DNA of 64,000 nucleotides, from assembly GCF_001894805.1 (NCBI RefSeq), contig NZ_BCWX01000004.1:590122-654121 (forward strand), given 5' to 3'. The DNA comes from Rhodococcus globerulus NBRC 14531. GTDB lineage: Bacteria; Actinomycetota; Actinomycetes; Mycobacteriales; Mycobacteriaceae. The notes below the pieces were generated by a model. That model saw only the letters and a list, made by a program, of their open reading frames with translations. It did not search any database and had not been told where the DNA came from. The position numbers and the translations under genes are program-made. Positions 24,922 to 33,904 of this stretch are shown piece after piece; the stretch's first letter is position 1; each line of letters begins with the position of its first letter.

Positions 24922-27081
24922 TCAGCCGGGCAACGGAATGACGATGCCGGGAAGGATCTCGATCGAACGGGGCCGCTGCGGGATCTGCGGAATCTCCACC
25001 GGCGGCAACCCCGGAATGTTCAGCGTGGTGGAAGGCGGGGTAGCTGCCCCAGTGCTGCGGTCGTTCGGCGACGTCGCACCGGAGTTGGCGGGAACACCGG
25101 CCTGTCCACCGATCGGATCCGGCCACGGGAAGGTCTCGACGTCGGACCCCTTGAGAGCGCCGTCCATGGTGCTCTTCCAAATATCGGCCGGAAGCCCCGA
25201 ACCGTAGATCAAGCCGCCGTTGTAGTTGGTGATGGCTTGGGCATCGGAAGTGCCGATCCACACCGCCGTGGACAAGGACGGTGTGTAACCGACCATCCAG
25301 GCGTCCTTGTTCTGACCGGTGTCACCGAGCTGAGCGGTTCCGGTCTTCGAAGCAACGGCGCGACCACCGGCCAGCGCGTGTCCATTGGAGTACGACGCGA
25401 TCGGCAGCATCGCCTGCGTGACGTTTTCGGCGACGGCAGCGTCGAGTCGACGCTCACCGGGGGAGACCGGACGATCGAGTAGAACTTCACCTTCGGCCGT
25501 CACCACCTTCTGGATGAAGTGCGGCTGCTGGTAGACCCCGGAGTTGGCAAGAGTTGCATAAGCGGACGCCATGTCGATGACGCGGGACTGATACTGCCCG
25601 AGCACAATTCCGTTCTCCGGCGGGTCACCCTCCTGGGTCAGGGTGGGGTAGTCGAGCCCAGGAATTCGCTCGGGGATACCGGCCAGGTGAGCCGCGTCGG
25701 CGATCTTCTGCGGACCGTTCTCCATCGACAGCATCAGGCGGTAGAAGCTGGTGTTGAGCGAACGCTTCAGCGCCTCCGCGATGGTGCAGGTTCCGCAGGA
25801 TTCACCGCCGACGTTTCCGATGGTCACACCATTGATCGTGAGCGGCGAACTGTCGAAGCGGGCCGAGAGCGGGATGTCTTCCATCAACGCGGCCACCAGT
25901 CCGAAGACCTTGAACGCCGAACCCGTCTGCAACGGCGCCTGGGCGTAGTCGAAACCAGCGCCGTCCGTGCCGCCGTAGTAGGCGGAAACTCCACCGGTCC
26001 GTGGGTTGATGGATACCGCCGCGGTGCGCAGTTCCTCCGGTTCTCCGTCGAGGTTCTTGCTCACCGCGTTGAGCGCGGCTTCCTGCGCCTGAGGATCGAT
26101 AGTGGTCGTGATCTGTAGGCCTGCCGTGTTCAGCGTCTCGTCACTGATACCGGCTTCGGCAAGTTCCTTGAGGACCTGCGTCTTGATGTGGCCTTCCGGG
26201 CCGGGAGCCTGATTCAGATCAGTGGGGCGGTTGGCCGCGGCGACAACGGGAAACGTCATCGCGTCACGATCCGCCTTGGCGAGTGTCCCCAAGTCGGCCA
26301 TTCCGTTGAGCACGTAGTTCCATCGCGCTTCGAGCGCGGGGAGATTGGTCTCCGGATCGAGGAAGGAGGGACTCTGGATCACGGAAGCGAGAACAGCGCC
26401 TTCGCCGACGGTCAGGTCGCTGACCGGCTTGTCGAAGTACGCATTCGACGCCGCTGCGATGCCGTACGCACCGCGTCCGAAGTAGATGGTGTTCAGGTAC
26501 GCCGCAAGGATGTCGTCCTTGGACCACTCGCGCGCCATCTTGGCGGAGATGACAAGCTCACGCATCTTTCTGTCGATACTGCGCTTGTCGCCGACCAACA
26601 CGTTCTTCACGTATTGCTGGGTGATGGTGGATCCACCGCCGGCGCTTTCCTTGCCCATGATGTTGTCGCGGGCCGCGCGCGCGAATCCCGAAATCGAGAA
26701 GCCAGGGTTGGTGTAGAAATTGCGGTCCTCGGCGGAGAGGACGGCGTCGCGAACATGAATCGGAATGGCCGACAACGCAACTTCGGTGCGGTTGCCCTCC
26801 GGGGGGACCACCTTCCCGAGCACGGTGGTGCCGTCGGCCATGTAGATGGTGGAGACCTGCTTGGTCTGCATGTCAGCGGGACGAGGAACCTCCGTGCGAC
26901 TGTAGGCAACAGCAAACACCGACGCGGGCACGATGATCATGAGCAGTACGAGCACGTAGATCGTCCGCCGGACGAACCGCCACTTGGAGCGCTTCTTCTT
27001 GGCCGGTTTCCCCGGGTTGCCGGAGCGACGCGAAGTCGATGCAGCACCACCTGCCGCATTCGATCTGTTCGATGGACTCAC
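24922..27081 (-). CDS. Class A penicillin-binding protein (bifunctional glycosyltransferase/transpeptidase)
   Basis: 719 residues: a basic cytosolic tail, one transmembrane helix (about 38-60), GT51 glycosyltransferase and transpeptidase. Catalytic Glu of GT51 is in SAEDRNFYTNPGFS (a His is usual where Asn stands), followed by GGGSTITQQYVKN. The transpeptidase has the active Ser in TGSAFKVFGL (SxxK), SLN in KRSLNTSFYR, and KTGTAQLG. A proline-rich tail follows. It builds and cross-links peptidoglycan at the outer face of the membrane. The start is GTG at 27081, 5' of a basic N-terminus typical of mycobacterial PonA proteins. Confidence 0.94.
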   Translation of the reverse strand: MSPSNRSNAAGGAASTSRRSGNPGKPAKKKRSKWRFVRRTIYVLVLLMIIVPASVFAVAYSRTEVPRPADMQTKQVSTIYMADGTTVLGKVVPPEGNRTEVALSAIPIHVRDAVLSAEDRNFYTNPGFSISGFARAARDNIMGKESAGGGSTITQQYVKNVLVGDKRSIDRKMRELVISAKMAREWSKDDILAAYLNTIYFGRGAYGIAAASNAYFDKPVSDLTVGEGAVLASVIQSPSFLDPETNLPALEARWNYVLNGMADLGTLAKADRDAMTFPVVAAANRPTDLNQAPGPEGHIKTQVLKELAEAGISDETLNTAGLQITTTIDPQAQEAALNAVSKNLDGEPEELRTAAVSINPRTGGVSAYYGGTDGAGFDYAQAPLQTGSAFKVFGLVAALMEDIPLSARFDSSPLTINGVTIGNVGGESCGTCTIAEALKRSLNTSFYRLMLSMENGPQKIADAAHLAGIPERIPGLDYPTLTQEGDPPENGIVLGQYQSRVIDMASAYATLANSGVYQQPHFIQKVVTAEGEVLLDRPVSPGERRLDAAVAENVTQAMLPIASYSNGHALAGGRAVASKTGTAQLGDTGQNKDAWMVGYTPSLSTAVWIGTSDAQAITNYNGGLIYGSGLPADIWKSTMDGALKGSDVETFPWPDPIGGQAGVPANSGATSPNDRSTGAATPPSTTLNIPGLPPVEIPQIPQRPRSIEILPGIVIPLPG

Positions 27082-27193
27082 TTACACACTCCCGGTCGGG
27101 GACATGACCTCACAGCATCATTGCACCAGGGTGTTGTCTCGATCAGATAACTCCCGGCAACTGCGATACCGAAACGTCACACTACCGGGAGCT

Positions 27194-27403
27194 CTACTGC
27201 CGACGCTCCGCGCGAACCGCTTTCCGGTATCCGCGGTACGCAAAGCCCAGCGCAATGACGCAACCGAGCAGCACCAGCGACGGCGTCACCCCTGGGTCAC
27301 CTTTGACGATTGAGACCACAGCGCTGATCAACGCCATGAGAGCAAACACCGAGATGAAGCCGGCGATGAGCTCCATTCGCTGGGCGCGCGAAGCCCGTCT
27401 CAT
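27194..27403 (-). CDS. Small membrane protein of unknown function
   Basis: 69 residues with two hydrophobic helices (ELIAGFISVFALMALISAVV and TPSLVLLGCVIALGFAYRGY regions) and basic ends. I do not recognise it. It follows the sugar permease gene by 54 bp on the same strand and may be the last gene of that operon. Its start lies inside a 29-bp tandem repeat that supplies an ATG in each copy, so the true start is uncertain (ATG 27403 or GTG 27412). Confidence 0.6.
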   Translation of the reverse strand: MRRASRAQRMELIAGFISVFALMALISAVVSIVKGDPGVTPSLVLLGCVIALGFAYRGYRKAVRAERRQ

Positions 27404-27460
27404 ATGCACCACGCGCGCGAAGCCCGCCTCATATGCACCACGCGCGCGAAGCTCGCATCA
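27384..27460. repeat. 29-bp tandem repeat, about 2.6 copies
   Basis: Units begin at 27384, 27413 and 27442, each opening GCGCGCGAAGC; the first two differ by one base and the third is partial. Each full unit contains CATATG. The array spans the start of the small membrane protein gene and the last codons of the permease gene. Confidence 0.85.
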
Positions 27461-28294
27461 CGACTTGACGCCGCCTGCGGTCAGGCCTGCGATGATCCGT
27501 CGCTGGAAGATCAGCACCATGATCACGAGGGGGATCATCACGAGGGTGCCACCAGCCATGATGGAGGTGTACGGCGTGACAAAGGGATCGGTGCCGGAGA
27601 ATTTGGCCATCGCCACGGTGACGGGCGCTGTTTTGTCGCTCGAGAGCTGCAGTGCCAGCAGGTACTCGTTGACCGTCGCGATGAACGCGAGGATCGCGGT
27701 GGTGAACAGTGCCGGCGCGGCGAGCGGCAGCATGATCAGCCGGAAAGCCTGGCCGCGGGTGGCACCGTCGATGCGTGCGGCTTCTTCGAGTTCCCAGGGG
27801 AGTTCGGAGAAGAAGGAGGTCAGCGTGTACACCGTGAGCGGTAGGACAAACGAGATGTTGGGAATGATCAGCGCTTTGTAGCTGCCGATCCACCCGAGGT
27901 CAGTGAACATCTGGAACAACGGCGTCACGAGTGCGACGACGGGAAACATGGACGCGCCGAGGATGATGCCGGTGACGAAGTATTTGCCACGGAAGTCGAA
28001 CCGTGAGAGTGCGTACGCCGTGAAGACACCGACGACCAGAGCGACAAGAGTGGTAGCGCCGGCGATGATGAGGCTGTTCATCAGAGCCCGGGTGAAGTTC
28101 ACCTTGGCGTCTGGATCGAGCGCTGCCGTGAAGTTGGAGAATGTGAGGTTCTCGGGCCACAGTGAGGTCGAGAAGGTCTCAGACGGGTCACGCAGAGCCG
28201 TCACGATCATCCAGTAGCAAGGAGCCAGTCCCCACACGATGATCAGGACGACGCCGATGTAGGTGCCGATCTTGCCGCGTAGTGCCTTGTTCAT
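27458..28294 (-). CDS. Sugar ABC transporter permease, MalG/SugB type
   Basis: 278 residues with six predicted membrane segments. The cytoplasmic EAA loop reads EAARIDGATRGQAFRLIMLP, the form used by carbohydrate importers. ATG 28294 shares ATGA with the upstream permease. With the partner permease, the binding protein at 29490 and the ATPase at 30949 it makes a complete MalEFGK-type importer. The sugar is not evident; trehalose, maltose or other alpha-glucosides are common for this architecture. Confidence 0.93.
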   Translation of the reverse strand: MNKALRGKIGTYIGVVLIIVWGLAPCYWMIVTALRDPSETFSTSLWPENLTFSNFTAALDPDAKVNFTRALMNSLIIAGATTLVALVVGVFTAYALSRFDFRGKYFVTGIILGASMFPVVALVTPLFQMFTDLGWIGSYKALIIPNISFVLPLTVYTLTSFFSELPWELEEAARIDGATRGQAFRLIMLPLAAPALFTTAILAFIATVNEYLLALQLSSDKTAPVTVAMAKFSGTDPFVTPYTSIMAGGTLVMIPLVIMVLIFQRRIIAGLTAGGVKS

Positions 28295-29469
28295 ACCGGC
28301 TCCCCTTTCCGCTGCTTTTCCTGCGTGCTGACCGCGTTGGCTCCGAGGAATCGGACCAGGATGAAGGCCACAGCGAAGATGATGAGGAACGTGATGGTGG
28401 ACAGTGCCGATGCCGAATTGGCGCCGACGCGCATCTGATCGACCACCAGGACCGAGATGGTGGACGTGGCGGGATTGGATCCCATCATGATTGCGGGCAG
28501 GTCGTACATGCGCAGGGCGTCCATCGTGCGGAAGAGCACGGCCACCATGAGCGCGGGCTTGACCAACGGCAACGTGATCATGCGGAAGCGCTGCCACGCC
28601 GTTGCGCCGTCGACCTTGGCTGCTTCGTAGACGTCTGCGGGAATCATCTGCAGACCCGCGAGGATGAGCAGAGCCATGAACGGCGCTGTTTTCCAGACGT
28701 CGGCGACGACGATCGCGAATCGAGCCGGCCACGGATCGGCCGTCCACAGGATGTTGGTGCCGAGAATCTTGTTGGCGATGCCGTCGTTGGCAAAGATGAA
28801 GAACCACAACTTCGCGGTGACAGCGGTGGGGATGGCCCACGGAATCAGGACCGAGGCGCGCAGCAGACCGCGTCCACGGAAAGTCTTGGCCATGATCAAC
28901 GCCATCGAGAGGCCGATCAGCGTCTCGAGCAGAACCGTCACGATCGTGAAACCGAAGGTATTGCCGATCGACTGCCAGAACTGCGAGCCGAGCGTGCCGG
29001 GAGGACACGGAATCGCGCCGTTCGCAGTGTTGCAGGACTGGGTGATCCAGTTCTTGTAGTTGTCGAACCACGTGAACTGACCGGTGACGAACATGCCGGT
29101 CTCTGGATCGAGTTTCTTGCCGTCGCTGTGCATCGACATCCAGATCGCGCGCCCGAGCGGGTACACGATGATGACTGCGAGCACGATCAACGACGGAGCG
29201 ACAAACGCCCACGGCGGGACGCGTCGACGCTTTTTCGGCTTGTCGGCCGACGGTGGCGCCGGCATATCCGGAGGGGGCGGAGGTGTATCTGCAGAGTCAG
29301 GCAGAACCTTGGTCAGGGACATCCCTGTGCCCTCGGATACCGACGGCTCTTCGAGAGGTTCCGGCGCTCGGTGTCTCCCACCAACGCCCGAACGGTCGGG
29401 ACCGGTTGACCCGGCCCCGACCGTGGGGTTGGCAGGCACAGCCGCGGAAGGATCCTGCGGTTCTGCCAT
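28291..29469 (-). CDS. Sugar ABC transporter permease, MalF/SugA type
   Basis: 392 residues. A proline-rich, disordered cytosolic N-terminus (~90 residues) precedes six membrane segments; the EAA loop is EAAKVDGATAWQRFRMITLP. The large insertion between the first two helices contains Cys and Trp residues, as in actinobacterial MalF proteins. ATG 29469 has AGGAG nine bases before it. It is coupled to the next permease by a 4-bp overlap and follows the binding protein by 20 bp. Confidence 0.93.
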   Translation of the reverse strand: MAEPQDPSAAVPANPTVGAGSTGPDRSGVGGRHRAPEPLEEPSVSEGTGMSLTKVLPDSADTPPPPPDMPAPPSADKPKKRRRVPPWAFVAPSLIVLAVIIVYPLGRAIWMSMHSDGKKLDPETGMFVTGQFTWFDNYKNWITQSCNTANGAIPCPPGTLGSQFWQSIGNTFGFTIVTVLLETLIGLSMALIMAKTFRGRGLLRASVLIPWAIPTAVTAKLWFFIFANDGIANKILGTNILWTADPWPARFAIVVADVWKTAPFMALLILAGLQMIPADVYEAAKVDGATAWQRFRMITLPLVKPALMVAVLFRTMDALRMYDLPAIMMGSNPATSTISVLVVDQMRVGANSASALSTITFLIIFAVAFILVRFLGANAVSTQEKQRKGEPV

Positions 29470-29489
29470 TGCTTATTGCTCCTGGTAGA

Positions 29490-30779
29490 TCAGTTACCGG
29501 CGGTTTCGATGCCGGCCTTGGTGTCCGCCAAAGCCTGCTCGACGGTCTTCTCGCCGCGAATAGCAGCGTAGGTGTTGTCGGAAATCGACTTCGACACCTG
29601 CGTGTAGTACGGCGTGACGGGACGCGGCTGCGCGGTGGCAAGCGCTTCCTTCAGTGTCGCGAAGTACGGGAACTCTGCAAGTACTGCCGGGTCGTCGTAG
29701 ACAGCTGAGAGGACGGGCGCGCCGCCGACCGCGGTGAAGTACGTCTGCGACTTCTTGGTCTGCATGAACTCGAGGAAGTCGCGTGCCGTGGCCGGAGCGT
29801 CCGAGAAGGCACTGATGCCGACGTTGTAGCCGCCGACCGTCGACGCGCCCGGTCCGTCGACACCCGGAAGGACGGTGTAGCCGTACTTGCCGGCGACCGA
29901 CGTCTCTTCACCGTCGACCGAGAAGCCGGACCAGCTACGCATGAACAGGGCCTTGCCTTCACCGAAGGCGCTCTGCGACTCACCCTCGGAGTACGTCAGT
30001 GCTTCCTGCGGGATCGTGTTGTCGGCGAAGGAATCGACGATGAACTGCACGCCTTCCTTCGTCTTGTCGTCGATCGCCGGGGTGATGCCGTCAGCTGCGA
30101 CCCACGGTCCGTCGTAGGCATTGGTGATCTCGGTGGTGTTGACCGTCAGGCCTTCGTAGTTCTTGAACTGACCGACGTAGCAGGAGATGCCGGCTTCGAC
30201 AGCCTTCGGGCAGTTTTCCTTGAGCTCGGCCCACGTGGTGGGAGCCTTCTCGACGAGGTCCTTGCGGTAGTACAGGAACGCGGCGTTGGTGTTCTTGGGC
30301 GCTGCGTAGAGCTTGCCGTTGTACGTGCCCGACGCGACCGTGGACTCGAGGAGGCCCGACGTGTCGATCTTCAGGTCACCCTCGAGCGGAGCCAGCCAGC
30401 CGTTGGCAGCAAACTGCGCGGTGTTGACGACGTCGACGCCGATGAGGTCGTACTCGTCGCTCTTGGCCTGCATGCGCTGGGTGATGTCGTCGACCTGCGC
30501 GTTGGCTTCCTTCGCCAGTGGCTTCAGGGTGACCTTCTCGTCCGGATGCTCGGCATTCCAGTCGGAGATGATGTTTTCGAGCGCCTCATTCAGGGCATCC
30601 TGGCCCTCGACGATCGTGATGGGGCCGCGGCCTTCGCTGGAGGACGATCCCCCGGATGCGGCTGTGGTGGTGGTGTCGCCGCCGTTGTCCGAATCGGACG
30701 AACAACCGGCCAGTACCAGCATCGACACTGCCGACGCTGCAATTGCAGCCCGACGCATCGCCTTCGAGTTCAGAACCAT
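29490..30779 (-). CDS. Sugar-binding lipoprotein of ABC importer
   Basis: 429 residues. The lipoprotein signal ends in lipobox VLAGC (Cys26), followed by a Ser/Gly/Thr linker and a type I (MalE-like) binding fold with DVVNTAQFAANGWL, APKNTNAAFLYYRKDLVEKAP and GEGKALFMRSW landmarks. It is exported and lipid-anchored and delivers an oligosaccharide or other polar solute to the two permeases. ATG 30779 is preceded by GGGGAGCG. The in-frame extension upstream lacks signal features. The 169-bp gap to the ATPase gene suggests its own promoter. Confidence 0.92.
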   Translation of the reverse strand: MVLNSKAMRRAAIAASAVSMLVLAGCSSDSDNGGDTTTTAASGGSSSSEGRGPITIVEGQDALNEALENIISDWNAEHPDEKVTLKPLAKEANAQVDDITQRMQAKSDEYDLIGVDVVNTAQFAANGWLAPLEGDLKIDTSGLLESTVASGTYNGKLYAAPKNTNAAFLYYRKDLVEKAPTTWAELKENCPKAVEAGISCYVGQFKNYEGLTVNTTEITNAYDGPWVAADGITPAIDDKTKEGVQFIVDSFADNTIPQEALTYSEGESQSAFGEGKALFMRSWSGFSVDGEETSVAGKYGYTVLPGVDGPGASTVGGYNVGISAFSDAPATARDFLEFMQTKKSQTYFTAVGGAPVLSAVYDDPAVLAEFPYFATLKEALATAQPRPVTPYYTQVSKSISDNTYAAIRGEKTVEQALADTKAGIETAGN

Positions 30780-30948
30780 GGATTCGCTCCCCGCTTGTAT
30801 ACGACAAAAGACATCCCGGTAGCCGACGTCACGGCATGCGCCATGAGTGCCGGCTCCCGGCATCGGCCCCTACTGTGGCACGAGACACCCCTACTTGTTG
30901 GTATTACGGCGAACCTGAATCGTTCATGTGTCGGATTAGAGCGCCAAG

Positions 30949-32022
30949 TCAGCCGAGGCGACGGCCGTCGCTGGATGCAAAAATGTGCACCTTGCCCGGG
31001 TCGACGCGAAGATTCACGCGATCACCCTTCTGGGGCGGATTACGCCAATCACCTCGTGCCACGATCTGTTGTGGGCTGCCGCCGATAGTCGTGCGGCCGT
31101 AGACGTAGGCGTCGGACCCGAGTTCTTCGACGACGTCGACGTCCATCGGAATTCCCGCAGCGGCAATTTCGAGGTGTTCCGGACGAATTCCGAGCACAAC
31201 TTCGGTCTCGGGTGTTCCGTTCAATGTTTCACGGGAAACAGGAACAACCACGTCACCGAACGCCACACCGCGATCGGTGAGGGGAAGGGTGAAGAGATTC
31301 ATCGCGGGCGAACCCATGAAGCCGGCAACAAACACGTTCTTCGGCCGGTTGTAGAGCTCCCGCGGCGACGCACACTGCTGCAGGATTCCCTTGTCGAGGA
31401 CGGCGACGCGGTCACCCATGGTCATGGCCTCCACCTGATCGTGCGTCACATAGACCATCGTGGTCGCGAGGCGTCGCTGCAATTGCGCGATCTGCGTACG
31501 CGTCTGCACCCGCAGTTTTGCGTCGAGGTTCGAGAGCGGCTCGTCCATCAGAAACACCTGCGGTTGGCGGACGATGGCGCGGCCCATCGCAACTCGCTGA
31601 CGCTGGCCACCGGACAGCGCTTTCGGCTTGCGATCCAGGTACGGCTCCAGGTCGAGCATCTTGGCAACTTCCTCGACGCGAGCCCGGGTTTCCGTCTTGT
31701 TCGTACCCGCCAACTTGAGCGCAAATCCCATGTTCTCGGCGACCGTCATGTGCGGGTACAGGGCGTAGTTCTGGAACACCATCGCGATGTCGCGTTCCTT
31801 GGGTTCCTGACCCGTGACGTCGCGGTCACCGATGAGAATGCGGCCACTGTGGACCTCCTCGAGACCCGCCAGCATGCGGAGCGTCGTCGACTTTCCACAA
31901 CCGGACGGTCCGACGAGAACAAGGAACTCGCCGTCCTCGATCTGGAGGTCGAGCTTGTCGACTGCGGGGGAATTCGATCCGGGAAACAGGCAGGTAGTTC
32001 CCTCGAATGTCACTGAAGCCAT
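30949..32022 (-). CDS. Sugar ABC transporter ATPase, MalK/UgpC type
   Basis: 357 residues. Walker A GPSGCGKST, Q-loop FQNYALYPHMTV, signature LSGGQRQRVAMGRAI, Walker B VFLMDEPLSNLD and H-loop YVTHDQVEAMTMGD are all present. The C-terminal regulatory OB domain (LGIRPEHLEIA) is the MalK/UgpC type. It energises the MalFG-type permeases encoded downstream on the same strand. ATG 32022 follows AAGGGATC. Confidence 0.95.
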   Translation of the reverse strand: MASVTFEGTTCLFPGSNSPAVDKLDLQIEDGEFLVLVGPSGCGKSTTLRMLAGLEEVHSGRILIGDRDVTGQEPKERDIAMVFQNYALYPHMTVAENMGFALKLAGTNKTETRARVEEVAKMLDLEPYLDRKPKALSGGQRQRVAMGRAIVRQPQVFLMDEPLSNLDAKLRVQTRTQIAQLQRRLATTMVYVTHDQVEAMTMGDRVAVLDKGILQQCASPRELYNRPKNVFVAGFMGSPAMNLFTLPLTDRGVAFGDVVVPVSRETLNGTPETEVVLGIRPEHLEIAAAGIPMDVDVVEELGSDAYVYGRTTIGGSPQQIVARGDWRNPPQKGDRVNLRVDPGKVHIFASSDGRRLG

Positions 32023-32135
32023 GACGGGTTGATCCCTTCTACCGGCAGGAACGTGCCGGACGATCCAAGTTGAGGGTGAGTGTGTGCCCCAGCAGCATAA
32101 GCGCCGCTGTCGGTATCCGGGAGTACCCTTCTGCG

Positions 32136-32972
32136 GTGAGTTCGGAGAAGATGTTGACCCGCATCGGCGCTCTGCTTCGTCAGGCAGAATCCACCGATAA
32201 TCCCCACGAAGGTGAAGCCTTCATGGCGGCCGCACAGCGGTTGGCCACCAACTCGGCCATCGACCTGGCGGTGGCCCGTGCACACACGGCGTCGTCGGAA
32301 AAACGGGCGACGCCCACCCAACGGCTCATCACGATCGGTGAGCCCGGCAAGCGTGGCTTGCGCACCTACGCTCAGCTGTTCATCGCCATCGCTGCCGCCA
32401 ACGACGTGCAGTGCGACATCGCGCAGACGTCTGCCGTCATCTTCGCGTACGGATTTGCCGGCGACATCGACGTGTGTGAGGCCCTGTACTCGAGCCTTCT
32501 GTTCCAGATGGTGCGAGATTCCGACGCGTATGTGCGCTCCGGTGCGTACCGCGGTGAAACGTCCGTGCGGACGGTCGTCGAAACTCGCGGACGACGACGC
32601 GTCAGCACTCAGGTCCGCAAGCCTGTTGCCGGAGTGACCGCACGGCTCAACTTCCAGATGGCCTATGCGGCGCGCATCGGTGCCCGGTTGGCGGAAACGA
32701 AGAAGGAGACGGAAACAGTGTCGACTGCGTCATCCTCGGAAACCGCACTGGTGTTGCGTAACAAGGAAATCGAACTCAAGGACTACTATTCGTCAAATTC
32801 CAAGGCACGCGGTACATGGCAGGGCGGCGGCCGGGCAAGTGCCGGGCATTCGTCGCATGCACGTCAGGCAGGGGACAAAGCGGCCAGATCAGCACGGCTG
32901 GGAAACCTCCCGGAGATCGGTGGCGTCAAGGGGCAGATCGGACGGGGCGAGCGAAGCGACGGGGGTAGGTGA
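32136..32972 (+). CDS. DUF2786 domain protein
   Basis: 278 residues. The N-terminal ~40 residues (MLTRIGALLRQAESTDNPHEGEAFMAAAQRLA region) are the DUF2786 signature; a central helical part and a Gly/Ser/Arg-rich tail follow. Function unknown. GTG 32136 is used as start; ATG 32151 is the alternative. The metallopeptidase-like gene follows by 3 bp, a pairing known in actinobacteria, so the two are probably one unit. Confidence 0.8.
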   Translation: MSSEKMLTRIGALLRQAESTDNPHEGEAFMAAAQRLATNSAIDLAVARAHTASSEKRATPTQRLITIGEPGKRGLRTYAQLFIAIAAANDVQCDIAQTSAVIFAYGFAGDIDVCEALYSSLLFQMVRDSDAYVRSGAYRGETSVRTVVETRGRRRVSTQVRKPVAGVTARLNFQMAYAARIGARLAETKKETETVSTASSSETALVLRNKEIELKDYYSSNSKARGTWQGGGRASAGHSSHARQAGDKAARSARLGNLPEIGGVKGQIGRGERSDGGR

Positions 32973-32975
32973 GCG

Positions 32976-33473
32976 GTGAGAGACAAGCAGCAGTCCGCCG
33001 TCTACGAAGCAGAAACCTTGGTGCGCACCATGTTCGACCGCGCGGACCAGCGGGGGACACGTAGCGTCGAAGTTCTGGGATCCACCATCACACTGCCGGT
33101 CGAGCGCAAATTCGGATCCGTGGAATCGGTGCGGACATATTGCGAGCAGGTTCTTGCACTGAACTGGGTGGGGGAAACCTGGCCCCGCGCAACTGTTTCG
33201 GTAATGGTGCGCGCCCGCGCCGGAAACACTGCCGCCCACTACTCGAATGACACCATCGCCGTCCCCGAGGATCGAGACGGGCGCTGGGCGTTGCGTGAAC
33301 TTGTCGTCCTGCACGAACTCGCACACCACCTCGGCAACCCCGACTCCGACGAGGCTTCCCACGGGCCCGAATTCGTCGACCGATACCTCACGCTGGTCGA
33401 CGAAATCATCGGGCCCGAGGCTGCCTTCGTCCTGCGTGCGATGTTCCTTGCCGGTGGTGTTCGAACCGACTGA
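32976..33473 (+). CDS. Zincin-like putative metallohydrolase (TIGR04338-type)
   Basis: 165 residues with a zinc-protease helix HELAHHLGN and a downstream SHGPEFVDRY that supplies the third ligand, the pattern of the actinobacterial TIGR04338 metallohydrolases that travel with DUF2786 proteins. There is no signal peptide, so it acts in the cytosol. The substrate is unknown. The GTG start is separated from the DUF2786 stop by 3 bp. Confidence 0.82.
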   Translation: MRDKQQSAVYEAETLVRTMFDRADQRGTRSVEVLGSTITLPVERKFGSVESVRTYCEQVLALNWVGETWPRATVSVMVRARAGNTAAHYSNDTIAVPEDRDGRWALRELVVLHELAHHLGNPDSDEASHGPEFVDRYLTLVDEIIGPEAAFVLRAMFLAGGVRTD

Positions 33474-33534
33474 GCCCTCTCTGCCCTCGGCGAACCCGGT
33501 AGTGGCCGCACTGGTCGGCTGGAATACTCGGCGT

Positions 33535-33903
33535 ATGGATGCGCAGCGCAGATTAGTCCTGGTCAAGGGTGGGTCGGAACTGCCCAACCCGGATGCACCT
33601 GCGCGTAAGCCCCCACTGATCCGCGAAGCGTACGGACGAGTGTTGCGTGAGGTCCGACGCGATCAGGACCGGACACTCGGCGACGTAGCCGCCCAAGTCG
33701 GAATGTCGAAGCAATACCTGTCCGAGATCGAGCGAGGCAAGAAGGAACCGTCGTCGGAAATCCTGCGCGCGATCTGTGAAGCCTTGGGGATGCCGCTGGA
33801 GCACTTGCTGTTCCGATCGGGCAACAAGATAATTGCACTCAATTCCCTCACCTTCGGGCACTCTCCGGCACCGATCTCCGGCCCCGTCCTGATGGCGGCC
33901 TGA
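33535..33903 (+). CDS. popR: PopR/ClgR-like XRE regulator of clpP genes
   Basis: 122 residues. The helix-turn-helix (about residues 33-90) reads YGRVLREVRRDQDRTLGDVA...SKQYLSEIERGKKEPSSEIL, close to ClgR/PopR. It ends in ...VLMAA; a C-terminal Ala-Ala is the degron through which Streptomyces PopR and ClgR are destroyed by Clp protease. It is convergent with, and 1 bp from, two clpP paralogues, and a PopR-type palindrome lies upstream of them at 35147. In Streptomyces PopR activates the clpP3-clpP4 operon, so the same circuit is likely here. There is no clear Shine-Dalgarno before ATG 33535. Confidence 0.82.
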   Translation: MDAQRRLVLVKGGSELPNPDAPARKPPLIREAYGRVLREVRRDQDRTLGDVAAQVGMSKQYLSEIERGKKEPSSEILRAICEALGMPLEHLLFRSGNKIIALNSLTFGHSPAPISGPVLMAA

Positions 33904-33904
33904 G

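Noticed and set aside
27384..27460. 29-bp repeats considered as a small CRISPR array
   Set aside because: Units are directly adjacent with no unique spacers, and no cas genes are present.
30780..30948. Possible operator TTGT-CGTAT-ACAA before the sugar-binding protein gene
   Set aside because: Arms of 4 bp are within chance expectation; a promoter is likely here but no site can be defended.
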